Of a stretch of 64,000 nucleotides of DNA, positions 17,978 through 26,288 are shown in pieces. Made by a program: the position numbers and the translations under genes. Every line of letters starts with the position of its first letter. The first letter of the stretch is position 1. The notes beneath the pieces were generated by a model. The model saw nothing but the letters and a program-made list of their open reading frames with translations, was not told the DNA's origin and ran no database searches. The stretch is from Mesorhizobium plurifarium (GTDB taxonomy: Bacteria > Pseudomonadota > Alphaproteobacteria > Rhizobiales > Rhizobiaceae), in assembly GCA_000824785.1 (NCBI GenBank), contig CCNB01000012.1, forward strand, positions 195,319 to 259,318, given 5' to 3'.

Positions 17978-17998
17978 AGTAATCGATAACCGGTAGCC
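17978..17998. promoter_or_regulatory. Shared regulatory site, copy D (operator)
   Basis: A 21-bp element beginning AGTAAT and ending ACCGGTAGCC, the most divergent of the four copies (15 of 21 positions match copy A). It lies directly upstream of the permease start and in the 90-base gap to the divergent oxidase gene, so it could control both directions. A GATTAC -10-like hexamer for the leftward gene lies inside it. Confidence 0.5.
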
Positions 17999-18067
17999 GC
18001 TTATATAGTGACGCTCGCATCGAAAGCAGTCAAGGCCCGTGCGGCCGAAAATGACAGGAGATTGAGT

Positions 18068-19291
18068 TTGGCAGCAATGAACCAATGGTCCAACTGGGGC
18101 GGCAACCAGACTTTCCAGCCAACGAGAACCGTCACGCCGGCGGACGAGGCGGAAGCAGTCTCGCAGATCCGGGCCGCCATTGGGCAGAAACGATCGGTGA
18201 GAGTTGCGGGTAGCGGGCACTCGTTCACTCCGATCGTGCGAACGGATGGCGTGCTCTTCGACTTCTCGAAACTCAGCGGCGTGGTCTCGGTCGATCAGGC
18301 GAGCCGCCGTGCCGAAGTCCTTGCAGGATCGAAGATTGCCGCGCTGGGATCCCCACTGTGGGACGAGGGACTTTCGATCGCCAATCAGGGTGACGTCGAC
18401 GTCCAGTCCATCTCGGGCGCCATCGCCACGGGCACCAAGGGATCGGGAAGAGCCTTCGGCTCGATGTCGTCGATGGTCACCGGCCTGAGGATCGTCAACG
18501 GCCGGGGCGAGGTCGTGGACATCGATCAGTCCGATCCCGAGAAGCTTCGCGCGGCGCAGGTCTCGCTTGGGCTGCTGGGGCTGGTTCTGAGGGTCGGCCT
18601 GCAGCTCGTGCCAGCCTATCGGCTGCGCGAGGAAAACATCATCCTGCCGATGGCCGAGGTATTGCGGCAGTGGGACTTCCTGCTTTCCGAGTATCGCCAT
18701 TTCTCGTTCTGGTGGATGCCGACCGACCGGTCCTCGCACATGTACAAGCTTGGCGAGGTCCCGGCGGATCATTGCTTCGTCAAGCTGCTCAGGGAAATTC
18801 CCGCCGATGACCCGGAAGTGCCTGTCGGCGAGATGAACCGGCGAACGGACCGGGCCTATCGCATCTACCCCGACGGCACGACGGATGCCGAGTTTCACGA
18901 GCTCGAATACATGGTCGGCGCGGAGGACGCGCGCGCCGTGGTCGAGCGGATGCGTGATCTGATGTGGAAGCGTTTCCCCGACGAGATATCGCCGCTTCAG
19001 GTCCGCTGGCAGAAGGCCGACGATGCATTCCTGTCCGCCCAGAGCGGCAGGGACACGACATCGATCTCGGTTTCGGGCGAGATAGGCCGGGACTATTTCC
19101 CGTTCCTGCGCGCCGTCGACGAGGCGCTGCAGCCGTTCTCGGCCCGCCCGCACTGGGGCAAGCTTCACTTTCTCGACCGCAACCGTATCGAAAGTATCTA
19201 TCCGGACTTCGAGCGGTTCCAGAAGGTGAGAAAGGAAATGGATCCCGACGATCTGTTCCTCAACCCTCACCTTTCCGATCTCTTTGGCTGA
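18068..19291 (+). CDS. FAD-linked sugar-lactone/alditol oxidase-like protein (D-arabinono-1,4-lactone oxidase family)
   Basis: This 407-residue protein of the VAO/PCMH flavoprotein fold has PTRTVTPADEAEAVSQIR, the FAD-binding RVAGSGHSFTPI, a GAIATGTKGSG segment, and the ALO-type C-terminal domain with RPHWGKLHFLD and the final DPDDLFLNPHL. Relatives oxidise aldonolactones, alditols or xylitol. The TTG at 18068 is chosen because AGGAG lies exactly 7 bases before it. The frame is open upstream to 18008 but without a ribosome-binding site. It is divergent from the amino-acid permease, with operator copy D between, and is 3 bases from the next FAD enzyme gene. Confidence 0.85.
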   Translation: MAAMNQWSNWGGNQTFQPTRTVTPADEAEAVSQIRAAIGQKRSVRVAGSGHSFTPIVRTDGVLFDFSKLSGVVSVDQASRRAEVLAGSKIAALGSPLWDEGLSIANQGDVDVQSISGAIATGTKGSGRAFGSMSSMVTGLRIVNGRGEVVDIDQSDPEKLRAAQVSLGLLGLVLRVGLQLVPAYRLREENIILPMAEVLRQWDFLLSEYRHFSFWWMPTDRSSHMYKLGEVPADHCFVKLLREIPADDPEVPVGEMNRRTDRAYRIYPDGTTDAEFHELEYMVGAEDARAVVERMRDLMWKRFPDEISPLQVRWQKADDAFLSAQSGRDTTSISVSGEIGRDYFPFLRAVDEALQPFSARPHWGKLHFLDRNRIESIYPDFERFQKVRKEMDPDDLFLNPHLSDLFG

Positions 19292-19294
19292 GCG

Positions 19295-20848
19295 ATGAAG
19301 GACAGCGACTTTCCTGACCTCGGAAAATCGCTGTTCGACGTGTTGATCGTCGGCGCCGGCATCAACGGCTGCGCGGCTGCCGAAGAACTCGCAAACCAGG
19401 GGTACAGCGTTGCTCTTGTCGACCGTGGCGATCTCGGAGGGGCGACAACGGCTCGCTCCGGCCGCGTCCTGCATTGCGGCCTGCAGCTGCTGGCGCCGAA
19501 GCGATCCGCCTTCGACTATTTGACGGACCCGCTTGAGCTGGTCACGCGTCTGCGGTCGGCCAGGCGCGCCGTCCGGGATTTCGAAGAGTTCTGCCGCGAG
19601 CCGCCGCGCCGGCTTGAGCCCATGACGACTTTCGTGCCGATCTTACGCGATAGCCCCTACAAGGGATGGCAGGTCGATCTGGGCGCCGGAATGATCGAGG
19701 CATTCGGCGGCAGCGACGCAAACATCCAGTACCGTCGCTGGAGCCCGGCTGAGAGCCGGTCCAATCCTTTCGTAGCGGGCCTTTCAGGTCGCGAGGGGCT
19801 CCAGTCGGTAGTCTCGTTCCAGGATTTCCGGTTTTGCTGGCCGGAGCGGATCGCGATCGATGCTGCACTCGCCGCCGAGCGAAGCGGCGCTGCACTTGCC
19901 TCTTTCGCAAGGGTCGATGATCTGTGGCGCGCATCGGACGGGCTCTGGCACGCCGGACTGACGGAGGTCGGTGACAGCTGCCGGAACACGCAAGTGTCGG
20001 CGCGGATCGTTCTCAATCTTGCCGGCGTGTGGGTGGACGACGTGATCGCCAGCGCAAAGCCGCAAACGGCAGTCTCCAAAAAGGTCGTCGCCGTCAAAGG
20101 CGTCTATCTGCTGGTGAAGCTCCCGGAACCGTATCGCGGCCTAGGCCTAGCCGGAGCCAACAGCATCGGCGAGCCGATCTGCTGCCTGCCCTGGAACGAG
20201 CTCCACTATATCGGCCCCACGGAAACCCGGTTTGCCGGCGCCTTCGACGATGTCAGGCCTGAAGAGCAGGACATCGCTTTCCTGCTGGCCGAGATGGGCA
20301 AGTTCGCTCCCGGCCTTTCGCTAACCCGAAGCGATGTTCTGATGGCCTGGGCCGGCGTGCGCCCGATAACCGCCGACCGTCGCTATCCCAAGGGCAAACG
20401 ACTGCCGTTCAACGTGGTGCATGACCTTGCCGCGGAAGGGCTGCCGAACATGCTGGCCCTGAGCTGGGGGATTATTGCGAACCATCGCTCGACGGCTCGT
20501 GCCCTAGCCAGGGCGGTAAGTTCAAGAATTCGGCCGTCGAGGCCGGCTAAGCCGCGCCAAGGCGGATACATCGCACTTCACGGGACCGGGCGCCGATTGC
20601 AGGACGACTATCCAGCCACGGACGACGACGTCAGGTTCTGCGTCGAGCGCGAACACGCACGGGACCTGACCGGCGTGCTGTTCAGCCGGACCGGCCTCGG
20701 CTGGACAGGCCGCCTGACGGCCGATGCCGTTCTCGCCGCCGCAAACGCGATGGCGCCGCTCCTCTCATGGGGCAGAAGTCGGACGCTGGAAGAATGCGGC
20801 AGGTTCAAAGCAAGGCTCAAGACCGACCATTGCTACGAACTCATGTGA
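19295..20848 (+). CDS. FAD-dependent oxidoreductase, glycerol-3-phosphate dehydrogenase (GlpD)-like
   Basis: This 517-residue protein starts with the dinucleotide-binding VLIVGAGINGCAAAEELANQGYSVALVDR and the GlpD/DAO-type LGGATTARSGRVLHCGLQLL. It has LNLAGVWVDDVI around residue 248 and GVRPITADRRYPKG near 350. The C-terminal part resembles the GlpD cap region. Members oxidise alpha-hydroxy or alpha-amino groups using FAD and pass electrons to the membrane or to O2. It is the second gene of a rightward pair with the lactone-oxidase-like protein. The substrate is unlikely to be glycerol-3-phosphate, given the context. Confidence 0.85.
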   Translation: MKDSDFPDLGKSLFDVLIVGAGINGCAAAEELANQGYSVALVDRGDLGGATTARSGRVLHCGLQLLAPKRSAFDYLTDPLELVTRLRSARRAVRDFEEFCREPPRRLEPMTTFVPILRDSPYKGWQVDLGAGMIEAFGGSDANIQYRRWSPAESRSNPFVAGLSGREGLQSVVSFQDFRFCWPERIAIDAALAAERSGAALASFARVDDLWRASDGLWHAGLTEVGDSCRNTQVSARIVLNLAGVWVDDVIASAKPQTAVSKKVVAVKGVYLLVKLPEPYRGLGLAGANSIGEPICCLPWNELHYIGPTETRFAGAFDDVRPEEQDIAFLLAEMGKFAPGLSLTRSDVLMAWAGVRPITADRRYPKGKRLPFNVVHDLAAEGLPNMLALSWGIIANHRSTARALARAVSSRIRPSRPAKPRQGGYIALHGTGRRLQDDYPATDDDVRFCVEREHARDLTGVLFSRTGLGWTGRLTADAVLAAANAMAPLLSWGRSRTLEECGRFKARLKTDHCYELM

Positions 20849-20877
20849 AGATTGACGGCCGGCTTAACCCGCCCGCG

Positions 20878-20910
20878 TTTAAAAAAATCCCGCCTCGAAG
20901 GAGGCGGGAT
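20878..20910 (-). terminator. Rho-independent terminator of the binding-protein gene
   Basis: On the minus strand a perfect 10-bp stem (ATCCCGCCTC and complement, 20887-20910) with a 4-base loop is followed by seven T residues. It lies 19 bases after the stop of the binding-protein gene. Confidence 0.85.
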
Positions 20911-20928
20911 CGCAGGTCAGCGCGGGTT

Positions 20929-21801
20929 TCAGAACCCGTACTTGGGAGGCGTCGAGCCCTCCTTGTAGATGACGGCTTCCTTTGCCGCCCCATAGGAGGT
21001 GTCGTTCTTCTCGAGGATTTTCGCGTATTCGCCGCTGGCGATGAGATGATCGTAGGCGGCCTTGATGGCGGCGAGCAGCTTTTCCGAGTTCTCGTTGCGG
21101 GCGACGGCGGTAGCGGTCGGCCCTCCCCCGATCTCGCCGGAGGCATCGAGGCCGCTATCCATGTGGATTGATTCCTGGGCGCCGCCGCGATTGATCAGCA
21201 CGCCTTCGACGCGGCCGCTGTTGAGCGCGAGCACGGCGTTGCTGATCGACGGGAAGGCGCTCACAGTCGCGGCCTCCGAGCACTTCTTCGATGCCGCGTT
21301 CAGCGTCTCCAGCTCGGCGGATCCGGCCATGGCGCCAACGATATGGCCGCAAATGTCGGTTAGGGCCGTCGGCTTGTAGCCCTTGGCCTTGGTGACGAGG
21401 AAGGAGCTGTAGTCCTGCCAGCTGGTGACGAAATCCGCCACCTTCAGGCGCTCGGCGGTGACATAGAATTCGCCGTAGGAGATGTCATATTTGTTCGCCT
21501 GCAGCCCGGTGAGCGCGGCCGCGAAAGGAATGAGGGTCACTTCGGCCTTGAGGCCGAGCACGTCGGCCACGGCATGCGCGAGGTCAGGATCCATTCCCTT
21601 GAGGTCGGCGCCCTCCTTGTAAGCGAGAGGCTTGCCGACATCCGGCACGGCGATCCGAAGCACGCCGGCATCCTGAATGGCTTTTGGCAGGAGAGCGGCG
21701 ACTGCATCAACCTTGCCACCTTCGGCATGCGCGGCCACGACCAACGAAGTGCTGGCCATGGCGGCAATCATGCAAAGGGCATTGCGTCTGTTGAAGATCA
21801 T
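20929..21801 (-). CDS. Amino acid ABC transporter substrate-binding protein
   Basis: This 290-residue periplasmic binding protein of the polar-amino-acid (SBP_bac_3) family starts with FNRRNALCMIAAMASTSLVV and a signal-peptide cleavage around AHAEGG. VLRIAVPDVGKPLAYKEGADLKGMDPDLAHAV and DISYGEFYVTAERLKVADFV are family landmarks. The ATG at 21801 is preceded by GGAGGGA, and an in-frame codon at 21864 is less likely. It stands alone, with its own terminator and operator copy C. The matching permease and ATPase are 3 kb away on the same strand, so the importer is probably assembled from split units. Confidence 0.88.
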   Translation of the reverse strand: MIFNRRNALCMIAAMASTSLVVAAHAEGGKVDAVAALLPKAIQDAGVLRIAVPDVGKPLAYKEGADLKGMDPDLAHAVADVLGLKAEVTLIPFAAALTGLQANKYDISYGEFYVTAERLKVADFVTSWQDYSSFLVTKAKGYKPTALTDICGHIVGAMAGSAELETLNAASKKCSEAATVSAFPSISNAVLALNSGRVEGVLINRGGAQESIHMDSGLDASGEIGGGPTATAVARNENSEKLLAAIKAAYDHLIASGEYAKILEKNDTSYGAAKEAVIYKEGSTPPKYGF

Positions 21802-21857
21802 ACTGTTTCCCTCCGGTTTTCTTGTGTGAGTTAGAACGTCACGGTCAGGGCCGCGCG

Positions 21858-21883
21858 TTGACAATAATGGCTTACGTGTAATA
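21858..21883 (+). promoter_or_regulatory. Candidate rightward promoter for the FAD oxidoreductase/Gfo-Idh pair
   Basis: A perfect TTGACA (21858-21863) is followed by TAATAT after 15 bases or ATATGT after 17. The -10 region lies inside operator copy C, so the same regulator could control both directions. Confidence 0.4.
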
Positions 21884-21897
21884 TGTTACCGCTTACC
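21877..21897. promoter_or_regulatory. Shared regulatory site, copy C (operator)
   Basis: A 21-bp element starting TGTAATATGT and ending ACCGCTTACC, matching copy A at 17 of 21 positions. It sits between the divergent binding-protein and FAD-oxidoreductase genes. On the minus strand it contains a TATTAC -10-like hexamer (21878-21883), as copy A does. Confidence 0.6.
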
Positions 21898-22002
21898 GAT
21901 TGCTTTGACAAGCGCGTTCTTCAGGGGCAGGCTAACGCCCCAGCCAGCACGCCGTCAGCGTTATCGATCGAGTGAGCCACATGGTCGGGAGTGAGAGCCG
22001 GA

Positions 22003-23406
22003 ATGACGAATACGACTTACGATGCCGTTGTTATCGGCGGCGGCCCAGCGGGGATTGCAGCGGCCTGGGAGCTGCGGGACAGACGCATCCTGGTGCTCGA
22101 GAGAACTCACCGCCTGGGCGGGCGTCTCTTTTCAATGAGTCGCGGCGACTACTGGCTGAACCTTGGCGGCCATCTGTTTCCCGCGGCCGGCTCGCATATG
22201 CGCAACATCCTGCATTCCATTGGGCTCGACGTCATTCGCATCCCCGGCAACAAATTCGCGATCTACTGGGGCGGAAAAGTCTACAAGCCGAAGGCGGTGG
22301 CCGCCCTTCCGCTGACGCTAAAGATGAGTATCCGCGAGCGCATCTCGCTGGCCTCGATCGGACTTCGCATGCTAAAGGCCGTCAAGGGCTGGCAGCAGGC
22401 CATGCAACCGGTCTACGGGGAAAGCAACCAGAGGCGGCGGGCCAGGGTCGCGCACTACATGGCGGACATCTCGTTCCGTGACTTCATCGGTCGTCCCCCC
22501 AAGCGGGTCGAGGCGCTGTTCCAGTCAGCGGCAAGGCGCGCCGCGGCCGAAATGGAGGACCAGCACGCCGGGGTCGGGGTCTCGCTCTTCGGCGCGGTCT
22601 GGGCCGGCAAAGGCGACTCCATGGCGCTCAATCTCAACGGCGGCTCCGGCCGGTTCGGCGAGGTGATGATGGAGCTGCTCGGAGACAGGGTGCAATACAA
22701 CGCCACGGTCAAGTCGGTCGAAAAAGTAGGTGACAAGGTCTCGGTTACCTACGAGATGAACGGCGGCACCCACACGGTTTCGGCTTCGCAGGTGATCGTT
22801 GCCGTTCCCGCCTATCAGGCGGCCGAGATCGTGCGCGACATTCCGGACAATGTGCGCACGACACTGAAGAACGTGCAGTACGGACCGTTCCCGACGATGG
22901 GCATCATAACCGACGAAACCGGGCCGATGCCCTATGACGACATCTATGCCATCACCACGCCGGATGCCTCGTTCGACATGTTCTTCAATCACGCCAACCC
23001 GCTTCGCACAGGCCCGAGAAAGCCCGGCGGCAGCCTGATGGTCTATTCCGGCGGCGAGCCAGCGCGGGAGTTGCTGAAGCGTTCCGACGAGGAAATCCGC
23101 GATACCTATCTCGCCGACGTCTACAGGATGTTCCCCGAGCTCAAGGGTCATATCAAGGAAGCGGTGGTGCAGCGCTGGGTTCCCGGCAATACCTATCGCC
23201 CGGCGGGCTTCAATTTTGACGCCATGCTGTCCTATTGCGAAAGGGACGATGTCGATATCCATTTCGCCGGCGACTACTTTGCCGAAATAGGCAACATGGA
23301 AATCGCGACCGGATCGGCCCATGAGGCGGCCCGGCGCGCCAGGGTCCGGTTGATGGACAAGGAAAAGAAATCCGCCAAGCTGAAGGTCGTCGGCGCCTCC
23401 AGATGA
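22003..23406 (+). CDS. FAD-dependent oxidoreductase, protoporphyrinogen oxidase/amine oxidase-like
   Basis: This 467-residue flavoprotein has the Rossmann motif AVVIGGGPAGIAAAWEL, followed by RRILVLERTHRLGGRLFS, the usual FAD-binding pair of amine oxidases, phytoene desaturases and HemY-like enzymes. A NLNGGSGRFGEVMMELLG segment and the C-terminal HFAGDYFAEIGNMEIATGSAHEAA complete the FAD pocket. The ATG at 22003 is chosen over a GTG at 21991 because TNTTYDAVVIGGG gives the normal spacing. It overlaps the next gene by 4 bases. A role in oxidising the imported amine is likely. Haem synthesis is not suggested by the context. Confidence 0.85.
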   Translation: MTNTTYDAVVIGGGPAGIAAAWELRDRRILVLERTHRLGGRLFSMSRGDYWLNLGGHLFPAAGSHMRNILHSIGLDVIRIPGNKFAIYWGGKVYKPKAVAALPLTLKMSIRERISLASIGLRMLKAVKGWQQAMQPVYGESNQRRRARVAHYMADISFRDFIGRPPKRVEALFQSAARRAAAEMEDQHAGVGVSLFGAVWAGKGDSMALNLNGGSGRFGEVMMELLGDRVQYNATVKSVEKVGDKVSVTYEMNGGTHTVSASQVIVAVPAYQAAEIVRDIPDNVRTTLKNVQYGPFPTMGIITDETGPMPYDDIYAITTPDASFDMFFNHANPLRTGPRKPGGSLMVYSGGEPARELLKRSDEEIRDTYLADVYRMFPELKGHIKEAVVQRWVPGNTYRPAGFNFDAMLSYCERDDVDIHFAGDYFAEIGNMEIATGSAHEAARRARVRLMDKEKKSAKLKVVGASR

Positions 23407-24464
23407 ACAGCCCGACAATTCGGTTTGGACTGATTGGCGCGGGCGTTGCTTCCGAGACCCATGCGCGTGAATTGAGACGCGTGCCCGGCGCCTCGCTCGC
23501 GGCGGTTTTCGCCAGGGACGCAACCAAGGCTGCGGCATTCGGCGCCGCCTTTTCCGTCCCGAAATGCTATTCCGACATTTCAGCGCTCCTTGCGGACAAG
23601 GACATCGACGTCGTCATCATCACGACCCCGAACGGCCGGCATCTCGACTATGCCGTTGCCACTGCCAGGGCGGGCAAGCATGTCGTCGTCGAAAAACCGC
23701 TGGAAATAACCGAAGACCGCGCGTCGAGGATCATCGATGCCTGCCGTAGCGCCGGCGCGCATCTGTTCGTCATTTACCAGCGGCGCTACTCCGCCGCCGC
23801 GCGCCAGGCGCTGGCGGACATCCGCGAGGGCAGGCTCGGCCGCATCGTCCTGGTCAACATCGTGGATAACCAATATCGCGCGCCCGCCTACTATCAGAAA
23901 GACGCATGGCGCGGCACGTGGGACATCGAAGGTGGCGGCTGCGTCATGACCCAGTCGACGCATCTCATCGATCTCGCGCAATATCTGGTTGGACCGATAA
24001 GGTCGGTGTTCGCGCGAACCAGAACGGCATACCACGAGATCGAGACGGAAGACGTGGCGGTCGCCGTCTTCGAATTCGCCTGCGGCGCGATCGGCACCTT
24101 CTCCTCGTCGACCGCCGCCTTTCCGGGACAGCGTCACCTCGTGACCATTTCCGGGACGGAGGGCTCCATCATCATCAATGGTGAGCACGACGAGATCGTC
24201 TTCCGGAAAACCAGAGGCGACGCGACAGCGTCGGGCATTCCGCAATCCTTCAGTTTCGCGGATCCTACCGATCCCCGTGACTATCCGACCGACGGTCAGC
24301 GTGCTCAATTGCAGGCGATCGTGAGCTCGCTGCGCGCACAGAATGCGCCAGCGATCGATGACGTGGACGCCCTCATAGCCGTGCGCGTGATCGACGCGAT
24401 CTACCGGTCATCTGCGGAAGGACGGCCTGCCGAGGTTCACCATTCGCGGGATGCCCGGGCATAG
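23403..24464 (+). CDS. Gfo/Idh/MocA family dehydrogenase
   Basis: This 353-residue NAD(P)-dependent oxidoreductase has an N-terminal Rossmann fold (RFGLIGAGVASETHARELRR) and the EKPLEI motif with its catalytic-site Lys near residue 98. The C-terminal alpha/beta domain contains GGGCVMTQSTHLIDLAQYL with the catalytic His. Relatives oxidise polyols, sugars or amino-sugar derivatives such as myo-inositol or mannopine-type opines. ATGA overlap with the preceding FAD gene indicates translational coupling. It precedes the GntR regulator by about 115 bases. Confidence 0.9.
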   Translation: MNSPTIRFGLIGAGVASETHARELRRVPGASLAAVFARDATKAAAFGAAFSVPKCYSDISALLADKDIDVVIITTPNGRHLDYAVATARAGKHVVVEKPLEITEDRASRIIDACRSAGAHLFVIYQRRYSAAARQALADIREGRLGRIVLVNIVDNQYRAPAYYQKDAWRGTWDIEGGGCVMTQSTHLIDLAQYLVGPIRSVFARTRTAYHEIETEDVAVAVFEFACGAIGTFSSSTAAFPGQRHLVTISGTEGSIIINGEHDEIVFRKTRGDATASGIPQSFSFADPTDPRDYPTDGQRAQLQAIVSSLRAQNAPAIDDVDALIAVRVIDAIYRSSAEGRPAEVHHSRDARA

Positions 24465-24544
24465 CGTTTTCGGCATGGAATGGCGTCCCAGCCGCGCATA
24501 TTGAATTTTCTCTTTGTCAATGCGAGAATCGACGATAGATCGCA

Positions 24545-24565
24545 CGTTATCGGTGATCGCTTGTC
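24545..24565. promoter_or_regulatory. Weak match to the shared operator upstream of the GntR gene
   Basis: CGTTATCGGTGATCGC and its flank match the complement of copy A at 13 of 21 positions, including a CGGTGAT core. It lies 14 bases before the regulator's start, where autoregulation would be expected. The match is too weak to be sure. Confidence 0.25.
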
Positions 24566-24578
24566 GGCTGAGGAATGA

Positions 24579-25223
24579 ATGGACAATCGCTTGCAACATA
24601 CCAACCTGAGGGATCAAGCCCTCGAGGTTTTGAAACTGCGGTTGATTTCGGGCGATCTGGCACCCGGACAGATATATTCCGCGGCATCTTTGGCTGCAGA
24701 ACTAGGCGTCTCGAACAGCCCGGTGCGCGAAGCAATGCTGACGCTCGTCAATCAAGGTTTGATGGAGGCGGTCAAGAATCGCGGCTTCCGTATTGTGCCG
24801 CTAAGCGAGAAAGAGCGGCGAAACATCTACGACCTTCGCCTTCTTATCGAAATACCCTCTATGGCACGACTTGCCTCCATGAAAGAGAAGGTTGCGGCCC
24901 GCAGGCAAGAATTTTCCAAGATCGCTTCCGATATGGTTGACTGCGCCAAGAAGGGAGATATCGTCGGCTATCTGGATGCCGATCGTCGTTTTCATATCGG
25001 GCTGCTCGATATCCTGGAGAACGACCACCTGACAGCCATCGTGGAAAACCTGCGCGACCAGTCGCGGCAGTATGGCCTCAAGGCGCTTTCCGAGAGCGGC
25101 GCCTTGGTGAAATCGGCCGAGGAACATCAGCCGATCCTCGATGCGCTGATTGCCGGCGACCGCAAGCTCACCACCAAATTGATGACCGACCATCTAAGCC
25201 ACCATGTTACCGACTGGGCCTGA
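24579..25223 (+). CDS. GntR family transcriptional regulator (FCD domain)
   Basis: This 214-residue regulator has an N-terminal winged helix (LRDQALEVLKLRLISGDLAPG, AELGVSNSPVREAMLTLVNQGLM) and a C-terminal FCD ligand-binding domain. Metal-coordinating residues are visible in LDADRRFHIGLLDIL (Asp-x3-Arg-x2-His pattern) and in the later SAEEHQPILDAL and MTDHLSHHV. FCD regulators usually sense organic or amino acids and repress catabolic operons. GAGGA precedes the ATG. It lies in the middle of the operons that carry the shared 21-bp site and is the only full-length regulator in the 4.7-28.5 kb block, so it is the likely regulator of that set. Confidence 0.9.
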   Translation: MDNRLQHTNLRDQALEVLKLRLISGDLAPGQIYSAASLAAELGVSNSPVREAMLTLVNQGLMEAVKNRGFRIVPLSEKERRNIYDLRLLIEIPSMARLASMKEKVAARRQEFSKIASDMVDCAKKGDIVGYLDADRRFHIGLLDILENDHLTAIVENLRDQSRQYGLKALSESGALVKSAEEHQPILDALIAGDRKLTTKLMTDHLSHHVTDWA

Positions 25224-25236
25224 TTTCGCGTGCAGG

Positions 25237-25261
25237 AAAAAGGGGCGCCGCGAGGGCGCCC
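25237..25261 (-). terminator. Rho-independent terminator downstream of the DapA-family gene
   Basis: On the minus strand a 7-bp GC stem (GGGCGCC and GGCGCCC) with a 5-base loop is followed by CTTTTT. It lies in the 48-base gap between convergent genes and serves the leftward operon. The plus strand has no T-run after the stem. Confidence 0.7.
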
Positions 25262-25271
25262 TCCCTCCAGT

Positions 25272-26177
25272 CTAGCGCCCTACCCCCGTCAGCAGGCTCG
25301 GATCAATCTTCGACAGCGCCTCCTTCAATTTTTCAACCTGGGCGGCCGAGTACGGACGGATTGGGGCGCGGACTTGGCCAACAGGCAGCCCCAGGATCTC
25401 GCAAGCCGCCTTCACGCCGCTGTTGTAGGGCCCGCTTCCGAGGATGCGAATGATGGGATTTATCTGCCGCCAGATCGCCACGGTTGTCGCGGCATCTTCC
25501 TCCTGAGCGCAGCGATGCAGCTTCGCCAAAGCCGGCGCCATGAAATTTGCAATCCCCATGACCGTCCCCGGCGCCTTCAGCATCAGCGCCGGCAGCATCA
25601 GGATATCCTCGCCGTTGAAGAAGGTGATCTTGTCGGAATGGTCATAGAGCAGCGTGTTCATCTGCGCGAGGTTGGCGGATGAATCCTTGACGAATTTGAC
25701 CTGAGGGATCTCGCTCGCCAGACGGACGAGAAAATCCACGTCAAGGTGCAGGCCCGTAGCCGGTGGGAAATTGTAGGCGCAGATGGGCAGGCTTGTCGCA
25801 TCGGCAACCCCCGCGTAGTAGGCGAACGCCTCCTCGAGGCCGATCGGCTCGTAGTACGGGGTGGCAAGCATGATTGCCGTGGCCCCTGCCCTCTCGGCAT
25901 GCTTGGACAATGCGATTGCTTCTCTTGAAGATGTGGCGCCCGTATGGGCGAGCACAGCAACCCGTCCTGCCGTCTGTTCAGCGACGATCTCAACCAGCCT
26001 CAGCCTTTCCTGATGCGAAAGGACTGAGAACTCGCCCGTGCCACCCGCCGGGACGAACCCGTCGACGCCATCGGCGATATTCTGGTCGATAAGTTTCCTA
26101 AGAGTCTTCTCGTCGATCTGCTCGCCATCGGACGTGAACGGAGTGACGATTGCAGAGAGTACACCCTTGAGGGCCAT
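25272..26177 (-). CDS. Dihydrodipicolinate synthase (DapA) family lyase
   Basis: This 301-residue class I TIM-barrel lyase/dehydratase has GVLSAIVTPFTSDG at the N-terminus and VPAGGTGEFSVLSHQER near residue 42. It has the proton-relay Tyr in YNFPPATG and the Schiff-base Lys in QVKFVKDSSAN. It is not lysine-pathway DapA by context: family members in such operons are keto-deoxy-sugar-acid aldolases/dehydratases or hydroxyproline-pathway deaminases. GGAG lies 8 bases before the ATG. It follows the enolase-superfamily gene on the same strand, suggesting it acts on the dehydrated product of that enzyme. Confidence 0.9.
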   Translation of the reverse strand: MALKGVLSAIVTPFTSDGEQIDEKTLRKLIDQNIADGVDGFVPAGGTGEFSVLSHQERLRLVEIVAEQTAGRVAVLAHTGATSSREAIALSKHAERAGATAIMLATPYYEPIGLEEAFAYYAGVADATSLPICAYNFPPATGLHLDVDFLVRLASEIPQVKFVKDSSANLAQMNTLLYDHSDKITFFNGEDILMLPALMLKAPGTVMGIANFMAPALAKLHRCAQEEDAATTVAIWRQINPIIRILGSGPYNSGVKAACEILGLPVGQVRAPIRPYSAAQVEKLKEALSKIDPSLLTGVGR

Positions 26178-26288
26178 TGGTTTCTCCTGTGCCGAAATAC
26201 TGACGCGAAAGGCCTTGCATTGGCGGCCATCGCATTCGTTTGCGAAAACTCCTCGGACGAATTGTCCTCCGAGAGGTGCTTGCCCGCG

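Noticed and set aside
17951..19474. A 507-codon minus-strand frame over the lactone-oxidase-like gene
   Set aside because: It is antisense to two well-recognised FAD enzyme genes and has no family resemblance.
21991..23406. Protoporphyrinogen oxidase (haem synthesis) as the function of the FAD gene
   Set aside because: Only the FAD-binding pattern is shared; the operon with a MocA-type dehydrogenase and the shared operator point to catabolism.
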